From Scenedesmus sp. ARA3 (lineage: Eukaryota; Chlorophyta; Chlorophyceae; Sphaeropleales; Scenedesmaceae), in the NCBI GenBank assembly GCA_004335835.1, contig RWJK01001513.1:23936-87935 (forward strand): a stretch of 64,000 bases of DNA, in the 5' to 3' direction. Positions within the stretch are counted from its first letter, which is position 1. The number at the start of each line of letters is the position of its first letter. The notes below the pieces were generated by a model. That model had not been told where the DNA came from. It worked only from the letters and a program-made list of their open reading frames with translations, and did not search any database. Shown one piece after another: positions 35,948 through 48,060 of the stretch. A program made the position numbers and the translations under genes.

Positions 35948-36565
35948 GAAGACATGAGCTGAAGCACCCAATGTACACTGCCAGAAGTTGGTTTGCTTGC
36001 AACAACATAAGAATAGGGTGTGCATGGTGCTGCAGAGCCTCCTGCTGCCTTGCCTGTGGCTGTCTTGTCTTTGGTGAGATGCAGGGTTTGCTGTTGCTCA
36101 AACTTCAAGCTCCGCCCCCGCTTCAGCTGGCTTCGTCTGCCATGCGAAGCAGCAGCCAGCAGCTCGGGATGACCTTCCAAACGTAACAGTTTCGAGGCGG
36201 AAGGTCGGAAACTGTGACCTTGGTATTGTGTTATTGCAGGAAGCTACCATCTCCGTGCACTATACATATGCTTCAGCCGCCTCCAGCAGCCATCCAGCAA
36301 CGCAGTCGAATTCCTACCCAATACCCTGGACACAGGCAAAGCGCATGCGTAGTGACTAGCCTGCACCCGACGCGCGCGCGTCTGCGCTTCTGCGACCAGC
36401 CTGCCTTTTTTCCTCTGCCTCGCTGCGCCGAGCTGTGACCTTTCCCGCAGCGGGCAGCAGGTTGCAAAGCAGCTGGTCGCAGTCCGCGCTCGCAGCTGCA
36501 CACGGTGCTATCGCCGCTTGCCAATCCCCTTTATACTCCTTTAACATTCAAAACCAGTCGACGAC

Positions 36566-37850
36566 ATGTCGTCTTCCAGCTCCAGTTCTCTGCTGCCCTG
36601 CCTCGGTGTGCGGCGCCTGCTGCATGACTTGCGGGAAGTGCTGGACCACCCCCTGCCCAACGTCAGCTGCCTGCCCCTGGACGATGACCTGTACACGTGG
36701 CACGGCAACGGTGAGTGGCAGATGGCGTCTTGTGCTTTGCTTGCTAAGCCGACACCCTCAGCTGAACACAAACATGGGACAAGTTGGACGGTCAGCCAGG
36801 CTATCTCTTCACCTGCATAACAAAGTGCCATGGCAGCCTGGCCAGCCTGGCCACTGAGTGTCTATCGCTGATTGCACCATGACGGCAGCAGTCTGGTGCT
36901 GGTGCAGCACTTGCGTTCAAATGCCATGCACTATTCAGATCCATGATGCCGGCCAGCTAGTAGCAAGCTTTCATTGTCGAGCGTGTGTGTCACTTGCCAC
37001 TAGTACTGCCAGTTGCTTGATTCTCAGCCTCACACACTCCGCATGCTGCTGCTGCCGCCGCCAACTTTCCTGCAAACCCCGCAGTGCGCTCGGAGCCCAC
37101 CGCCGTCCTGCAAGCAGTGCCCTTCCACTTCCTACTGAAGTTCCCGCCCGAGTACCCAAACAGCCCCCCGGAACTTCGCCTGTTCCAGCCCATTCCCCAC
37201 CCCAACGTCAAACCAGTTACTGGAGGCATCCAAGTACTGCATGCCGCTACTCCTGCAAACCCTAACAGCAGCGGCAGCAGGCGCATCCCCGTGCAGGCCC
37301 GCTGGCGGCTGCTTCTTTGGGACTGCATTCCTGGCAAGGACAGCTGGAGCAGCGGCTACAGCGTGCACAGCGTGCTGCTGCAGCTGCAAGGTGAGAGCCC
37401 AGGCTTTGTGCACGATCTTGCAGCACTTTGTTTCACCATAGCTGCGGTGATTGCAGGACAGCAAGTCTTGTGTTACCAAAGTGCATATGACCCAGCAGCT
37501 TGCAGTGCTAAGGCTTTGCCGTGTTGCCTGCGCTGCTTGTTCAGCACACACTTGTAAACCCGTGATCGCATTGGTGCTGTCCACAACCTGTCAGTGCAAC
37601 TGCAAGGTCAAGTCACCACAAATGTCCCTTCGCCTGTGTGCTTGCTGTCGCAGCGCTTGCTACTCACTTGCACCACCCACTTACACACTGTCTTGCTCTG
37701 CCTGCCCCATCTGCCTGTTATTGCTGCCCCGCGTTGAACTGCTTGCAGTCTTCCTGATGGACGAAGACCTTCACTATGATCACCAAGCCATCACACCAGC
37801 AGCAGCAGTTGCCAAGGCCCTAGCCTTCGACTGCCCTCAGTGCCAGCACC

Positions 37851-37902
<52 letters not shown>

Positions 37903-38466
37903 CCACCCGCCCTTTGCAACAGAGGCAGAGCTGGAGGCAGCAAAGCAGCGGGCAAAAGAAAGGCTTGTGGTGAGCAAGCCCTTCCTGCCTGCCAGGAGTC
38001 GTGCTACTGCCCTGCTGCTGAAGCACCACCAGTGCCCAGTGCTGCCAGCAGCAGCAGCAGCCAAAGCAGCAGCAGCACCAGGCGTGAGTGCTGCACCCAG
38101 CACCTGCAGCAGCAGCTGCAGCAGCCAGGCTGGTGCCAGCAGCAGCAGCAGCAGCAGCAGTGCCAGCAGCAGCTCCCGCTGCAGCACACCAGAGAGTGGC
38201 AGCAGCACCAGCACCAACAGCTGCAGCAGCAACCCAGCTCAGCAGGCTGCTGCTCACGACAACAGCCAGTGGTGCACTGTCAGCAGGGGCAAGGCTCCAA
38301 AGAAAGCAGCCGCCCCAGCTGCGGGGGCTGCTGGCTGTGCTGGCCTAGCTGCTACTGCTGCTGCTGGTGGTGGTGCTGCTGGTGCTGCTGGTGCTGCTGG
38401 TGCTGCTGTTTCTAGCCGCTTCAGTGTGCTTCGATCTAAGGAGGCAAGGCATCTGCAGGCAGTTCC

Positions 38467-38523
<57 letters not shown>

Positions 38524-41500
38524 ACTGTTGAGTAAGGCTGCAAGGAAGAATTTGGCCCGCAGCCTGAAGCGCCAGCAACATCAGCAGCCAGCAGTGTCAG
38601 GCAGCAGCAGCAGCAAAGCCAACAATCCTGCAGCAGCAACTGCAGTTCAGCAGCAAGCTGCTGCTGCTGCACAGGCGACACTTGTCAAGCAGCAGCAGCA
38701 AGCCGCGCAGAATGCAGCAGGTGACTGGATTGATGTTGAAGCAAAGAAGAAGGCAGCAGCTGAAGCCAAGCAGCAGCTGTTTGCTAGCCCCCTGCAGCTG
38801 CAGCTGCAGCAGCTACAGCAGCAGCCACTGCCACAGCTGATCCAGCAGTGCATGCAGGGGGCACCTTTCGGAGCCCATCCTGCAGCAGCAGCAGCTGCAG
38901 CAGCTAGCCCAGCCGGCAGCAGCAGTGATATCTCCTTTGCAGCAGCGCTTGACACCCAACTGGCAAGTGCTGCTGCTGCTGCTGCTGCTGCTGGTCAGCT
39001 TGGCCGTCTTCCCAGGGATGAGTTATTGGGTGTGCTGCGCCTGCTGCAGCCCAAAGACGTTGCTGCTCTGAGCTGCACCTGCAGGGCCATGCAGGCAGCG
39101 TGTGATGATGGGGCGCTGTGGCAGAGCCTGATGGCAGAGTCCTTCCCTGCTCACCAGCTGAGGGCCTCGTGCTTGCAGGACTGGAAGGTGAGGGCTTTGG
39201 ACGTACATAAGATGCTAGAACCAGGGTTGAAACTATTGTGCAAGTACAATCATTGTATAACAACCGCTGACATGCCCCAGCTGTAAACGGTCTGAGCAGT
39301 TTGCATTTCGATGCCCGTACGTGTTTGTTATGAGTCAAGTGTCATGCATTGTGGTCCTGCTATAGGAGCAGCAAGGCAGCTCGCACTGCTGCTTTGTCCT
39401 TGGCTGTTGACCGCATGCCGCTGCTCATGCCTCCAATACTTCAAGAGTCATGTGTCAAGAGTGTCATGTATATGTGTAACTGCTGCAGGTGGCGTACCGC
39501 CTGGAGTCTGGGGCCATCCTGGATGAGCTGCGCTGCTTCTACAGCAGGGTCAGCTTGCAGGAAGATGTGCTGGGCCTGCCGCTGACCTTCACGGTCAACC
39601 CCGCCAGTCAACGCGTTGACTACATCCAGGCGCACCCCTACCTGCTGGGCGTGACAGCGTTCAAGGCAGGAGCGCGCCGCACGCCTGAGCGGGTAAGAGC
39701 AGAGCAGCACATATGATGTGTGATTTCATGTGCTTTTGCATGGAGCAGAGCAGCGCAAATGATGTGTGTATTCATGTGCTTTTACGTATGGCAGGTGATA
39801 GCTGAGGGTGCTGCGGTTCTACTCTCTGTTGAATACTGCACGTGTGGCACTAGGCTGATAGATGTCTGCTTCCTGCTGCTGTTTGCCAGGCATGCCCGAC
39901 GCCCTGGCCAGACACATTGAGCACATGCGAAAGCCATCATCTGTCGCTGCTGTCCTGTTGGTCAACACCTACTGAGTGCCCTCTAGCTGCTCATGAGCAG
40001 CCATGGTCAAACTCTGACGCTCTCCTGCTTATTTGTGACTACCTCGCTCTCACTACCTCTGTCAAAACTTCCACTGCTTTGATGCTTTCCTGCTGCGGTG
40101 CTGTCTGCTGTACAGGAGGAGTTCCAGGCACTGCTGCCGCTGTACCTGACAGCAGACCACTTCAACAAGGCACTGCCCCACATGGAGCCCCTGCTGCGGC
40201 TGCTGGCCCCAGAACGGGTGAGTCCTGCAAGCTGGCTGCAGCTGTCGCTTGAGTGTTTGAACGATGCATGTTTGACTGCTCGAACAGCCGTAGCCTGATG
40301 CTGTTTTACTCGGCAATCGTGCCTGTGGAGCTGTAAGCAGCATGGCCTGGCCAACTGCCAGCACATACTATGTGCATAGTATGCAGCGATTATTCACGGC
40401 TGGGCCCAGCATCCACTGTTGGTGCCAAACCCCTTGCATGGTGGTGTTTGACCGCCTGCTACTCATGCATCTTGCCTTTCCTGCAGGTGCCCCGAGGTGG
40501 TGGCTGCCCTCCAGCAGAGGCATGGCTGGAGGTGCTGCCCAAGCTGCTCAACACACAGGCAGTGCTGCTGGCAGACAACGGCCTGGCAGCCAGCAGCAAG
40601 AGCCTGGCGGTGGCGTGCCAGGTGTACAGGTGCGGCACTGCAAGAAGTAGTTTTGATCTAATGTTATTTCACGTTGTGGCTTGTGGCAGTAGCTTTAAGT
40701 GTTGTGGTGCTGCTAAGCGGACAATGGCCTGGCAGCCAGCAGCAAGAGCCTTGCTGTTGCATGCCAGGTGCACCGGTGAGTTGCGGCACCGAGTAATGTT
40801 TGCGTTGTTTACTTTGCGAATGTGGCGGTGCTGCTGGGGGAACACGCGCTGGCTGCCAGCCAGCAGAGCATGGCAGGCGCGTGTCAGGTGTGCAGGTGCG
40901 GCGCTTTTCATGGCGCTGTTGCACAGTATGCAACACCGGCAATGTTTGTGCTGCTGGTGCTTTCATTTGAGGCCTGGATGTGGCATGTTAGGCCAAGTGT
41001 GGCCAGCGTCCTGCAGGCGCGTTGCCGTGGCATCTGTCTGCTCATGCAGCTCTACAGCAACCAGGCAGTGCACATCTACAACACCCTGCACTGATGCCGC
41101 CTCCATCCGTAGTGCCCTGGTGCCTCTGTTAGGGCACTTGCTGTTGCAAGACTCACAGCATGCCTTCTTCTGCCTGTCCTGCAGGCTGCTGCTGGCTGTG
41201 TGTGAGCACTGGCGCCTGTGGCCTGCCGTGTCTTCCCGCCTGGACGCTTTCCTGCAAAGCCCCAAGAACCGCACCAAGGCGGCAACGCCAAACCTGGGGC
41301 TGCTGCTGCCACTGCTGGCCTGCAGCCCTGCCAGGCACAGCTGGGCTGTCATGGCAGCGCCGCTGCTGCAGGAAGCCATGGATAGGAAGGTGCTGTGGAT
41401 GTGCAAGAAGGATCCGGGGCTGGTTCAGGTGAGAACTTCTCGCTGAGAACTATGTCACTGGGGCAAATGTGCACTGAGAAGATGAGGGAGATGAGCGGCG

Positions 41501-42982
41501 AGATGTTTGAGTTGCAGAGCTGATGGCAGAGCAGCTGCTGTTGATCCTTCTCTGCCACTAACCAAATCTGCGTTTGTGATGCTTGGCAATGCTGAGTGTG
41601 CGCAAGCCAGGATGCGTCAGCTGTGGCCTTGTGGCGACCCCGTGCATGATGCCATCATTGCTCGATGCCCTGAATCACACCCCGCTTGTCACGATGCTGC
41701 TGATGCGTGCCCTGCGCAGGGCTTCCAAGCAGCGGTCGGCAGTGGCCCCGACTTGCCGCTGCTGCGCGGCGCCTGGCCCGGCGCAGCAGTTTCCTGCAAG
41801 CTGATGGCCTTCCACCTGGCCTTCCTGCAGCTGGTGGCAGCACCCAAAGGCAGCAGCCTTGAATCCGTCATGGACAGCGCAGATGCCTTCTACGGCTGGC
41901 CTGCTGCTGCCCTCGGCAGCAAGTTCAGCAGGGCTGTGCAGCAGATCCAGTGTTGTGATGGCTGGCAGGAGTGGTTTGGGTTGCTGGGGCGGGCGCCGCC
42001 GAGGGCTGCTGCGATGTCTGATGTGCTGCGGCTAGCGTGGCAGCGCAGCTTGGCTAAGGGGTATCATAAGAAGGACATGGACTTCAGTAAGGTGCAGGCC
42101 TCTGGGGTTAGCAGGATCCTGCTCAAGGGGCAGAGCTACAGCACTCCACCAGGCACCAAGACAAGTGAGTTGCTCTGGAGGATCCTGCATGTTTGAGCCT
42201 TGCAGAGGGACGTGGCGGCAGACTTTCGACGGTATTATCCACACTGAAGACGCACTGCATTGACGTCCGCAGTGTTTGCAATGTCAGACAGCATCTGCAG
42301 CCAACAGCAGCTGATGTGCTGTCTCAGCGCAAGCCTCTCATGCAGCATGCGCACGGCATTCATCCCACCTAACCGCCACACACATCCCCAACCGCCGCAT
42401 CCTTCCCTTCCCTTCCTGCCTGCAGTCGAGCTGGAGGTGCATTACAAGTGGCGCCCGGAGCACCACGTGCGCTACCTGGACGGCGCAGTGCTGCTCTTTG
42501 GCCCCAATCGCAGCTTCCTGGAGATGGTCGCGTGGAACCACACCAGCAGCAGCAGCACCGCAACACGTGGCGCTGTCACCCACAGCGGCGACATCATGGA
42601 GTTTGACCAGCAGTCGGGCAAGAACCTCGCTACGCTACGGCTGAGTCATCTGGGCGGGCAGGTCAGCGAGGCGTTTGTAACGCTGTCTGCATGGTCGGAC
42701 GCAATGTTGTCGGACATCATCCAGCCGTATGTGCAGCTGTTTGAGCCTAGCAGCGGGGCCGAGCTGTGCCAGGTGCACTTGGATAGTGCTGAGCTGGCGA
42801 CCAAGCGCAGCCACAAGTGTGTTATCATGGCGAGGATTTTCAGGGAGGCGGCGGGTGGTTGGGGTGTGCAGGGCGTGGGCGCCTTCTGCCAGGGCAACAC
42901 AGGCCATCATGGGCCGGTTGATGAGGCGGATGTGGAAGGAGTGGGTGGCATGGTGGCTGGCATTCGCGTGCTGCGCAGCTGA
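36566..42982 (+). CDS. UBC-like + F-box + TerD multidomain protein, 9 exons, 1194 aa
   Basis: Exons: 36566-36710, 37085-37390, 37749-39187, 39489-39692, 40116-40217, 40487-40629, 41185-41428, 41720-42164, 42426-42982, frame intact. Residues about 1-175 form a ubiquitin-conjugating (E2) fold: DDLYTWHGN, FHFLLKFPPEYPNSPPELR, HPNV, then DSWSSGYSVHSVLLQLQ. At the catalytic Cys position I see Leu (LLLWDCIP; a Cys lies three residues later), so it may be an inactive E2 variant. A long Ser/Gln/Ala-rich linker follows, then an F-box (571-617, LPRDELLGVLRLLQPKDVAA), then a helical region (about 630-1009; YLTADHFNKALPHMEPLLRL, WLEVLPKLLNTQAVLLA) that I recall from other protist UBC proteins. The last exon is a TerD domain (YLDGAVLLFGPNRS, AVTHSGDIMEFDQQSGKN, CVIMARIFREAAGGWGVQG). 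TerD proteins bind Ca2+ and act in bacterial stress/tellurite systems. A role as a ubiquitin-linked stress sensor is inference. Confidence 0.85.
40562..40903 (+). repeat. Three tandem copies of the exon 6 3' half with donor (UBC/TerD gene)
   Basis: Copy 1 is the end of exon 6 (40562-40635). Copies 2 and 3 lie in the following intron at about 40703-40785 and 40822-40903. Copy 2 encodes DNGLAASSKSLAVACQV like exon 6, ending in a GTGAGT donor; copy 3 encodes a diverged but open ALAASQQSMAGACQVCR, ending in the GTGCGG donor seen in exon 6. Confidence 0.85.
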
Positions 42983-43866
42983 TCATGAGAAGGTTGAAGC
43001 TTTTGAGATGGCGTTTTGCCTCAATCAAGGGTTGGATGCTTTGGCAGGCTGTTCTGCACTCTTTTTTCTGCACTCTTTGTGTAAGCTATTGCTGCATGAT
43101 GACTGCACGACTGCTTGTTTGCGGCTGTCCAGCGGCATTGAAGAATTGGATTGTTAGGCGCCATGTGCAGTGCGCTGTACATGGTGGGAGTTGTTTGCGT
43201 GGTTCACAGCAGGTGTTAGGCATGCACTGTACTCTGGCAGAGGGTCTTGCTGTAAAACAAGGCTGCTGCTGCGGCGCAGCAGTGTTTTTATATTGCGCCA
43301 AGCAGGACTTGGTGGCTGTGCGGGTGTGGCTGTGCAGTAGGGTCGGTGTCAGTGCCAGCAGCTGCTGCATGGTCTTCTGCCGCGCAGTCAGCCGTGGCAG
43401 CACATGTACGTGCCGATAATTTGATGTTGTTCTTGTGATTGTGTGCAATGCACATCCAGAGCTGTCTGCATACTACGTCCAAAGTAGTGTGTTCAAGTCA
43501 TGCCTTGGCATGCATGCTTGGCTGCTTTGCTATGCTGAAGTGTAACGTGAAGCTGGTGCATATTTGGCAAGTGCAACTGCAATGACCGAGGAACGGAGTC
43601 AGCAGCAGGAGGATGTCACATCACTGGCTGTAATGATGTCTAACACTGCGGCCGTGTCAGCGCAGCTGCCGGTTGTAGTTGTTGAAACACCACCTGATGC
43701 TGCCGCGGCTGCAAGCATAGCATTGCGTCTTGTCATGTGTCACAAGCGTCAAACAACAGCAACATCCAAGCAGGATCCTCTTTGGCAAGCTCCTGCATGG
43801 CAGCCGCTGCCCCACACAGCATAGCATTGCGTCTCGATTGTTACATTTGCCTACCAACAGCAGCAG
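42983..43866. other. Convergent 3' regions
   Basis: This 884-bp stretch lies between the stop of the plus-strand UBC/TerD gene and the stop of the minus-strand nitronate monooxygenase gene. It should contain both 3' UTRs. I see no exon or structured element. Confidence 0.5.
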
Positions 43867-46800
43867 CTAGGCAGCAAACTCATTGCCAGCAAGCTCCTGC
43901 ACCGCAGCCTCTGCCTCTTGCAGCAGCTGCTGCACAAGCTCCTCTGCTGAGCACTCCCTGCACAGCGGGTAGCCCTGGCCACACAGCTGCAGCACATAGT
44001 CGGAACTGACAGATGCGGCAGCGTTGTAGAACGGCCTGGCGTTCACCTGTGCAGCATGCAGCACAACAGCCATCATGATCATCGCCTTTGTGGTTATGCA
44101 CGTGTAACTTGAACACGCGCATGCACTGCCAGCGCATACAAAAGATATTGAGATCTCAAAGCTGCCAGCAGAAGGCTACGTGTGGCAGAACAAATTGCCG
44201 TATATACGTATGCAGTTGCCCAGCAAGCCCGCTGCTCACCAGACCGATGAGGTTGAGCGGCAGCTGCTGCTGCAGCTGCTGCAGGTCCTTGGTGGCCTGG
44301 TTGGTCAGCCCCCGAGCAGGCCGCCCTGTGAAGGCCTGCAAGAAGGTGCCAGTGCGATGCCGAGTGTTGTGATGAGTGTGATGGGACGCAATGTGCTCAT
44401 TCGCGTGTCCGCTTCATGCAGGTGCCAGTGACACAGGGTCTGCATCATGCTTGCGCGAGCTCTTGCTTGTGACGGAAGTGCGTGACTGACACCCACAGTG
44501 CGCTTTGACTGCGTGTTTGATGCAAACCTAACCTTTGCAGTGCCTTTGCACAGTGCTGCTGTTTAACAACATGTCCGATGGCTGCGATGCAGGCAAACGG
44601 TTGTGCAGTCAACTACGTGTGCAGCTGCGAAGGTCATCAGGCCTCACTTGCGTGACTGTGGTGCCTCTGGTGTGGTCCTGCAGCAGCAGCTGCCGGCCAG
44701 GCTGCGGGGTGCCTGCCTCTGCTGTTGTCAGGAAAGCCGTTCCCACCTGCACAGCAGCAGCACCTGCACGAAACACCCCAGGTGCATGACACAGCGAGCA
44801 AATCAGCAAGTTGTCAGCCTTCATGTGCGTGGTCGAGCTTCACAGCAGTTGCACGCCGTGGCTTCCCCACGTCAGGTGTCTGTCCTGCTTGTTGCTACAT
44901 GGCTGCCTGCATTGGCTGCTGCATTGGCCGCTGTAGGCAACCACATAACACTGACGAAGCAGTGCAACACCTGTCACATACTCAACATACGTTTTGCCAC
45001 GGCACACATGGCGTGGCATGCACATGGCATCTGTCAGAACAGCACACATAAACCTCATGACACCACTGTACCTGCTGCCAGCGCTGCTGCCACCTGCCCG
45101 CCATTCATGATGCCTCCAGCAGCCAGCAGCGGCACATCCCTGACTTGCTGCGCCAGCAGTGCCACCAGGGTAGTGGTACCAGTCATGTGTGGGGTGTAAT
45201 CCCCGGTCTTGTACCATGTGCCTCTGTGGCCGCCTGCCTCTGAGCCCTGCACCACCATGGCATTGATGCCTGCAGCCACAGCAACAGCGTTGACAGCAAC
45301 AGATTCAGTGCATCGCAGGCTTGCAGGCTGTGCTGGCTGGCTGGTTGTGTGCCTCAGCGGCCTGCTTCTGAGCCCTGCACCACCATGGCATCAATGCCTG
45401 CAAGCGCAAGGCAGCAACACAGCATTGCAGGCTGGCTGCGTGTGTGCTCATGGAACCGTCTGTTTCTGAGCCCTGCACCACCATGGCTTCGATGCCTGCA
45501 AGCGCAAGGCAGCAACACAGCATTGCAGGCTGGCTGGCTTTTGTGCCTCTATGGCCGCCTGCCTGTCAGCACTGCACCACCATGGCATCAATGCCTGCAG
45601 GCACGGTGGCAGTGTTACAGTGCGTTGCAGGCATGCAGGCTGTGCTGGCTGGCTGGTTTGGTGGCCCTGTGGCCGCCAGCCTCTGATCCCTGCACCACCA
45701 TGGCATCGATGCCTGCAGGCCCAGCATGCAGAAGCATGTGACAGAGTTTGGGGCAGTGAAGGGTGCTGCCCCGCCAAGCTAGCACTCTCAGGCAGCATGC
45801 TGACTGCTGCTGCAGTGGAGCTTTGTCCTGGGACCTCCTTTAAAGGGTGTTGCTGCTGCTGTTTATGTGGTCGGTGCTGATGTGATCAGTGCTCGGTGTT
45901 GCTGGCACCGCAGGACTTGCCTGCAGCTTGCAGCTTCTGTGCCTCCTGCAGGCACGTGACTGTGCCCATGGTGAAGGTGCCGGCTGCCTGGATTCTTGAC
46001 AGCAGCTGCTGCTCAGGGAGCCCAAAATAGAAAGCGATGACAGGTACAGCCTCATCTAGCAGCACCTGCATGCATGTTGTTTAGCATAAGTGAAAGCTGC
46101 AATGATAGAGTTGTGCTTGTGATGATTCACAGGTGCAGCAAGCACAAGGTGCAGCTGCACAGCTGCTGGATTGTTCGCACAGCACAGCTGGCTCATCTTG
46201 ATCAGCCACATGCAGATGTTGGACTTGTTGTATGCCGTTGGATGATTGAGGCGGCACCACCGCTCGAAGCGCCACACACATTGCTGCCTAGTGTGGTGCA
46301 CCTCTCGCAAGTGTGCTGCAGGCAACACGCGCCCAGCGACCTGAACATGTGTGCATATTTCTGGTGCCTGCAACAATAACAACAGCTGGCGGCACTCACC
46401 TGCACTTGCGCAGCAAAATTTGCTTGTAGCGCAGCAAGATCTGGTGTTTGCGCTTTCACCTCACAATTCAACTGCAGCCGAGCTGCTGCATCAGCGTAGT
46501 AGGCGTGCACCTGCTGCAGCGCTGCCTGTTGTGCCTCTGTGTGAGGAGGCAGCTCTGCTGGGGGCACAAACAGGTTTATGCCAAAGGGGAGGTCTGGCTG
46601 CTGCAGCTGTGCGCGGATGTCCTGCACAATGCTGGGCAGCTGTGCGGCAGGCAGGGAGGCAGCGCCATACATGCCCAGACCTCCTGCAGGTCGAGGCATG
46701 TGGCGGGGTTGATGCAGTGGTTTTGCAAAAAAATGGGTGCAGCAAATTCATGTTGTGTGTCCGCAGTAGAGTCATTGTTGGCTGACAGCAGCGAGATGCA

Positions 46801-47226
46801 TGCCGGTCAAAGCCTGTCGATCCAAGTGTTTGACTTTCTGCTGGCAAGCCGCCTGCATGTCCGAATGACGCTGCAGCGATTGCGCCTGTGACAGGCTGCT
46901 GCATCTCCCTTGACACTTATCAGTGGCTGCATCCTGCCGTGCAGCAGCCACAGCTACACCCAGCACAGCTGCATCATGATGATATAGCTGGGACAGTAAA
47001 GGGGACTCCCATGGGCTCAAACACAAAGTGTGCCAACTGCACCCCCTAATCCTATTTTCTACAGCCATTAACCTGCTGCTGTGCACCCACCAGCATTGCT
47101 GACGGCAGCCACGAGAGCAGGTGTGCAGCAGCCAGCCATGGGTGCCAGCACGATGGGGTTGCTCATGCCTAGCCTTGACAGCATGCTGCGGGCACCTGCA
47201 GGGGTGTGCTTCCACATGGCGGGCAT
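43867..47226 (-). CDS. Nitronate monooxygenase (2-nitropropane dioxygenase family), 7 exons, 384 aa
   Basis: Exons, 5' to 3': 47226-47091, 46683-46400, 46065-45921, 45269-45072, 44763-44648, 44335-44240, 44046-43867; frame intact. FMN-dependent nitronate monooxygenases oxidise alkyl nitronates such as propionate-3-nitronate. Diagnostic blocks: NPIVLAPMAG near the N-terminus, SNAGGLGMYG, FGINLFVPP, the active-site block AMVVQGSEAGGHRG with the catalytic His, VPLLAAGGIMNGGQVAAALA, and VQVGTAFLTTAEAG with the phosphate-binding loop. The length matches the family. No clear targeting peptide, so cytosolic or mitochondrial location is open. The start at 47226 is the first ATG of the exon frame. Intron 3 begins with GC (CAG|GCAAGT) and contains four extra copies of the start of exon 4, the active-site exon. 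Confidence 0.92.
45244..45722 (-). repeat. Five tandem copies of the active-site exon start (nitronate monooxygenase)
   Basis: Cores at about 45244-45275 (the real exon 4 start), 45366-45405, 45463-45505, 45560-45602 and 45675-45722, spaced about 95-125 bp. Each reads, on the minus strand, CTGCAGGC or TTGCAGGC (acceptor) followed by codons for G-[IV]-[ND/E]-AMVVQ. The first and the fifth keep the full GSEAGGH motif; copies 2-4 diverge or stop after it. The CTGGCTGGCT-rich spacers are repeated too. Confidence 0.9.
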
Positions 47227-47779
47227 GGTGCTGCACAGTATGCTGCGGCTGCAGGGCTTGCAGCTGCTGGATGAGGGTTTGGGCAGGCGGGTGGGATTGT
47301 GATGGATTGCGTTGGGGGCTTCCTGCAAGGACCGGTTCACAGTGCAGCAGGATAAAATAGAGGAAGCGCTGCTTTGCGTGTGCAGTGCACTGGGCACGCC
47401 AGTGCATAAATCCAATGTATCAGTAACAAAAGATCAGTTGCAAGTAGTATGTGCATGGCTGCGTGCCGTGTGCCTTCAGGCGAAAGTTCATAGTTTGGCA
47501 CAAAGCAGCAGCGCATGATGACCAGCAGCAGCAGCAGCAGCAGCAGCACAGCAGCAGAATGGTGGTTATGGCATCACCAGACGGTTATGCAAGGGGCCGA
47601 CGTGGTTGGCGCAATGGCAAGCTTACAAGCCAACACAACTTCAAATGCACACCTTCAGTTGGGAGTTGTCGTGCCCAGTCCGAGCTATCTGTGAGATGCT
47701 GACTGGCCCCTTGACAAAACGTTGCAACGCCGATAAGGCTGCGGAGAGTCAACAAACACGTTTGTACACCCACACTCAA
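47227..47779. other. Upstream region of the nitronate monooxygenase gene
   Basis: No gene is visible. It should hold the promoter of the minus-strand gene that starts at 47226. A short CAG run lies at 47523-47547. Confidence 0.45.
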
Positions 47780-48060
47780 AGCTAGTCAAGAACCGAGGAA
47801 AAGGTGGATGTGGCTACACGTTGGGTGGATGCCTTGGCATATTTGGCAGCGAAGAAGGAAGTGATGCNTGGTGTAACAAGAGGCATAAGCGATGGCTGGC
47901 TGAACTGGCATACGCCATGACGTTGGTTGAATTCCACTTGGGCGACTAGCACAAGATACCGGGCTAGGCAGCTAGACATAAAGACCGGGGGGCACAGCAG
48001 CGGGGACCCTCAGGGTTGTTGCCCGTGCTAGTGACCTTCGACCTCCGGCAATCATGCGTA
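47780..48060 (+). pseudogene. Insert resembling the 5' end of organellar LSU (23S-like) rRNA
   Basis: The block GGTGGATGCCTTGGCA at about 47823-47839, followed by GCGAAGAAGGAAGTGATGC, is the conserved start of bacterial/organellar 23S rRNA (in E. coli GGTGGATGCCCTGGCA, then GGCGATGAAGGACGTG). A motif like CATAAGCGATGG follows. Composition is unlike the flanking TGC-rich DNA. Chlorophycean mitochondria encode fragmented rRNAs, so a nuclear copy of a mitochondrial LSU piece (NUMT) is the simplest reading; a plastid source is less likely by motif. The borders are guesses and the N at 47868 lies within it. Confidence 0.5.

Noticed and set aside
45244..45722. Regularly spaced repeats that look CRISPR-like
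   Set aside because: The repeats are copies of an exon start with its splice acceptor in a eukaryotic gene, the spacers are themselves repeated, and there are no cas genes.
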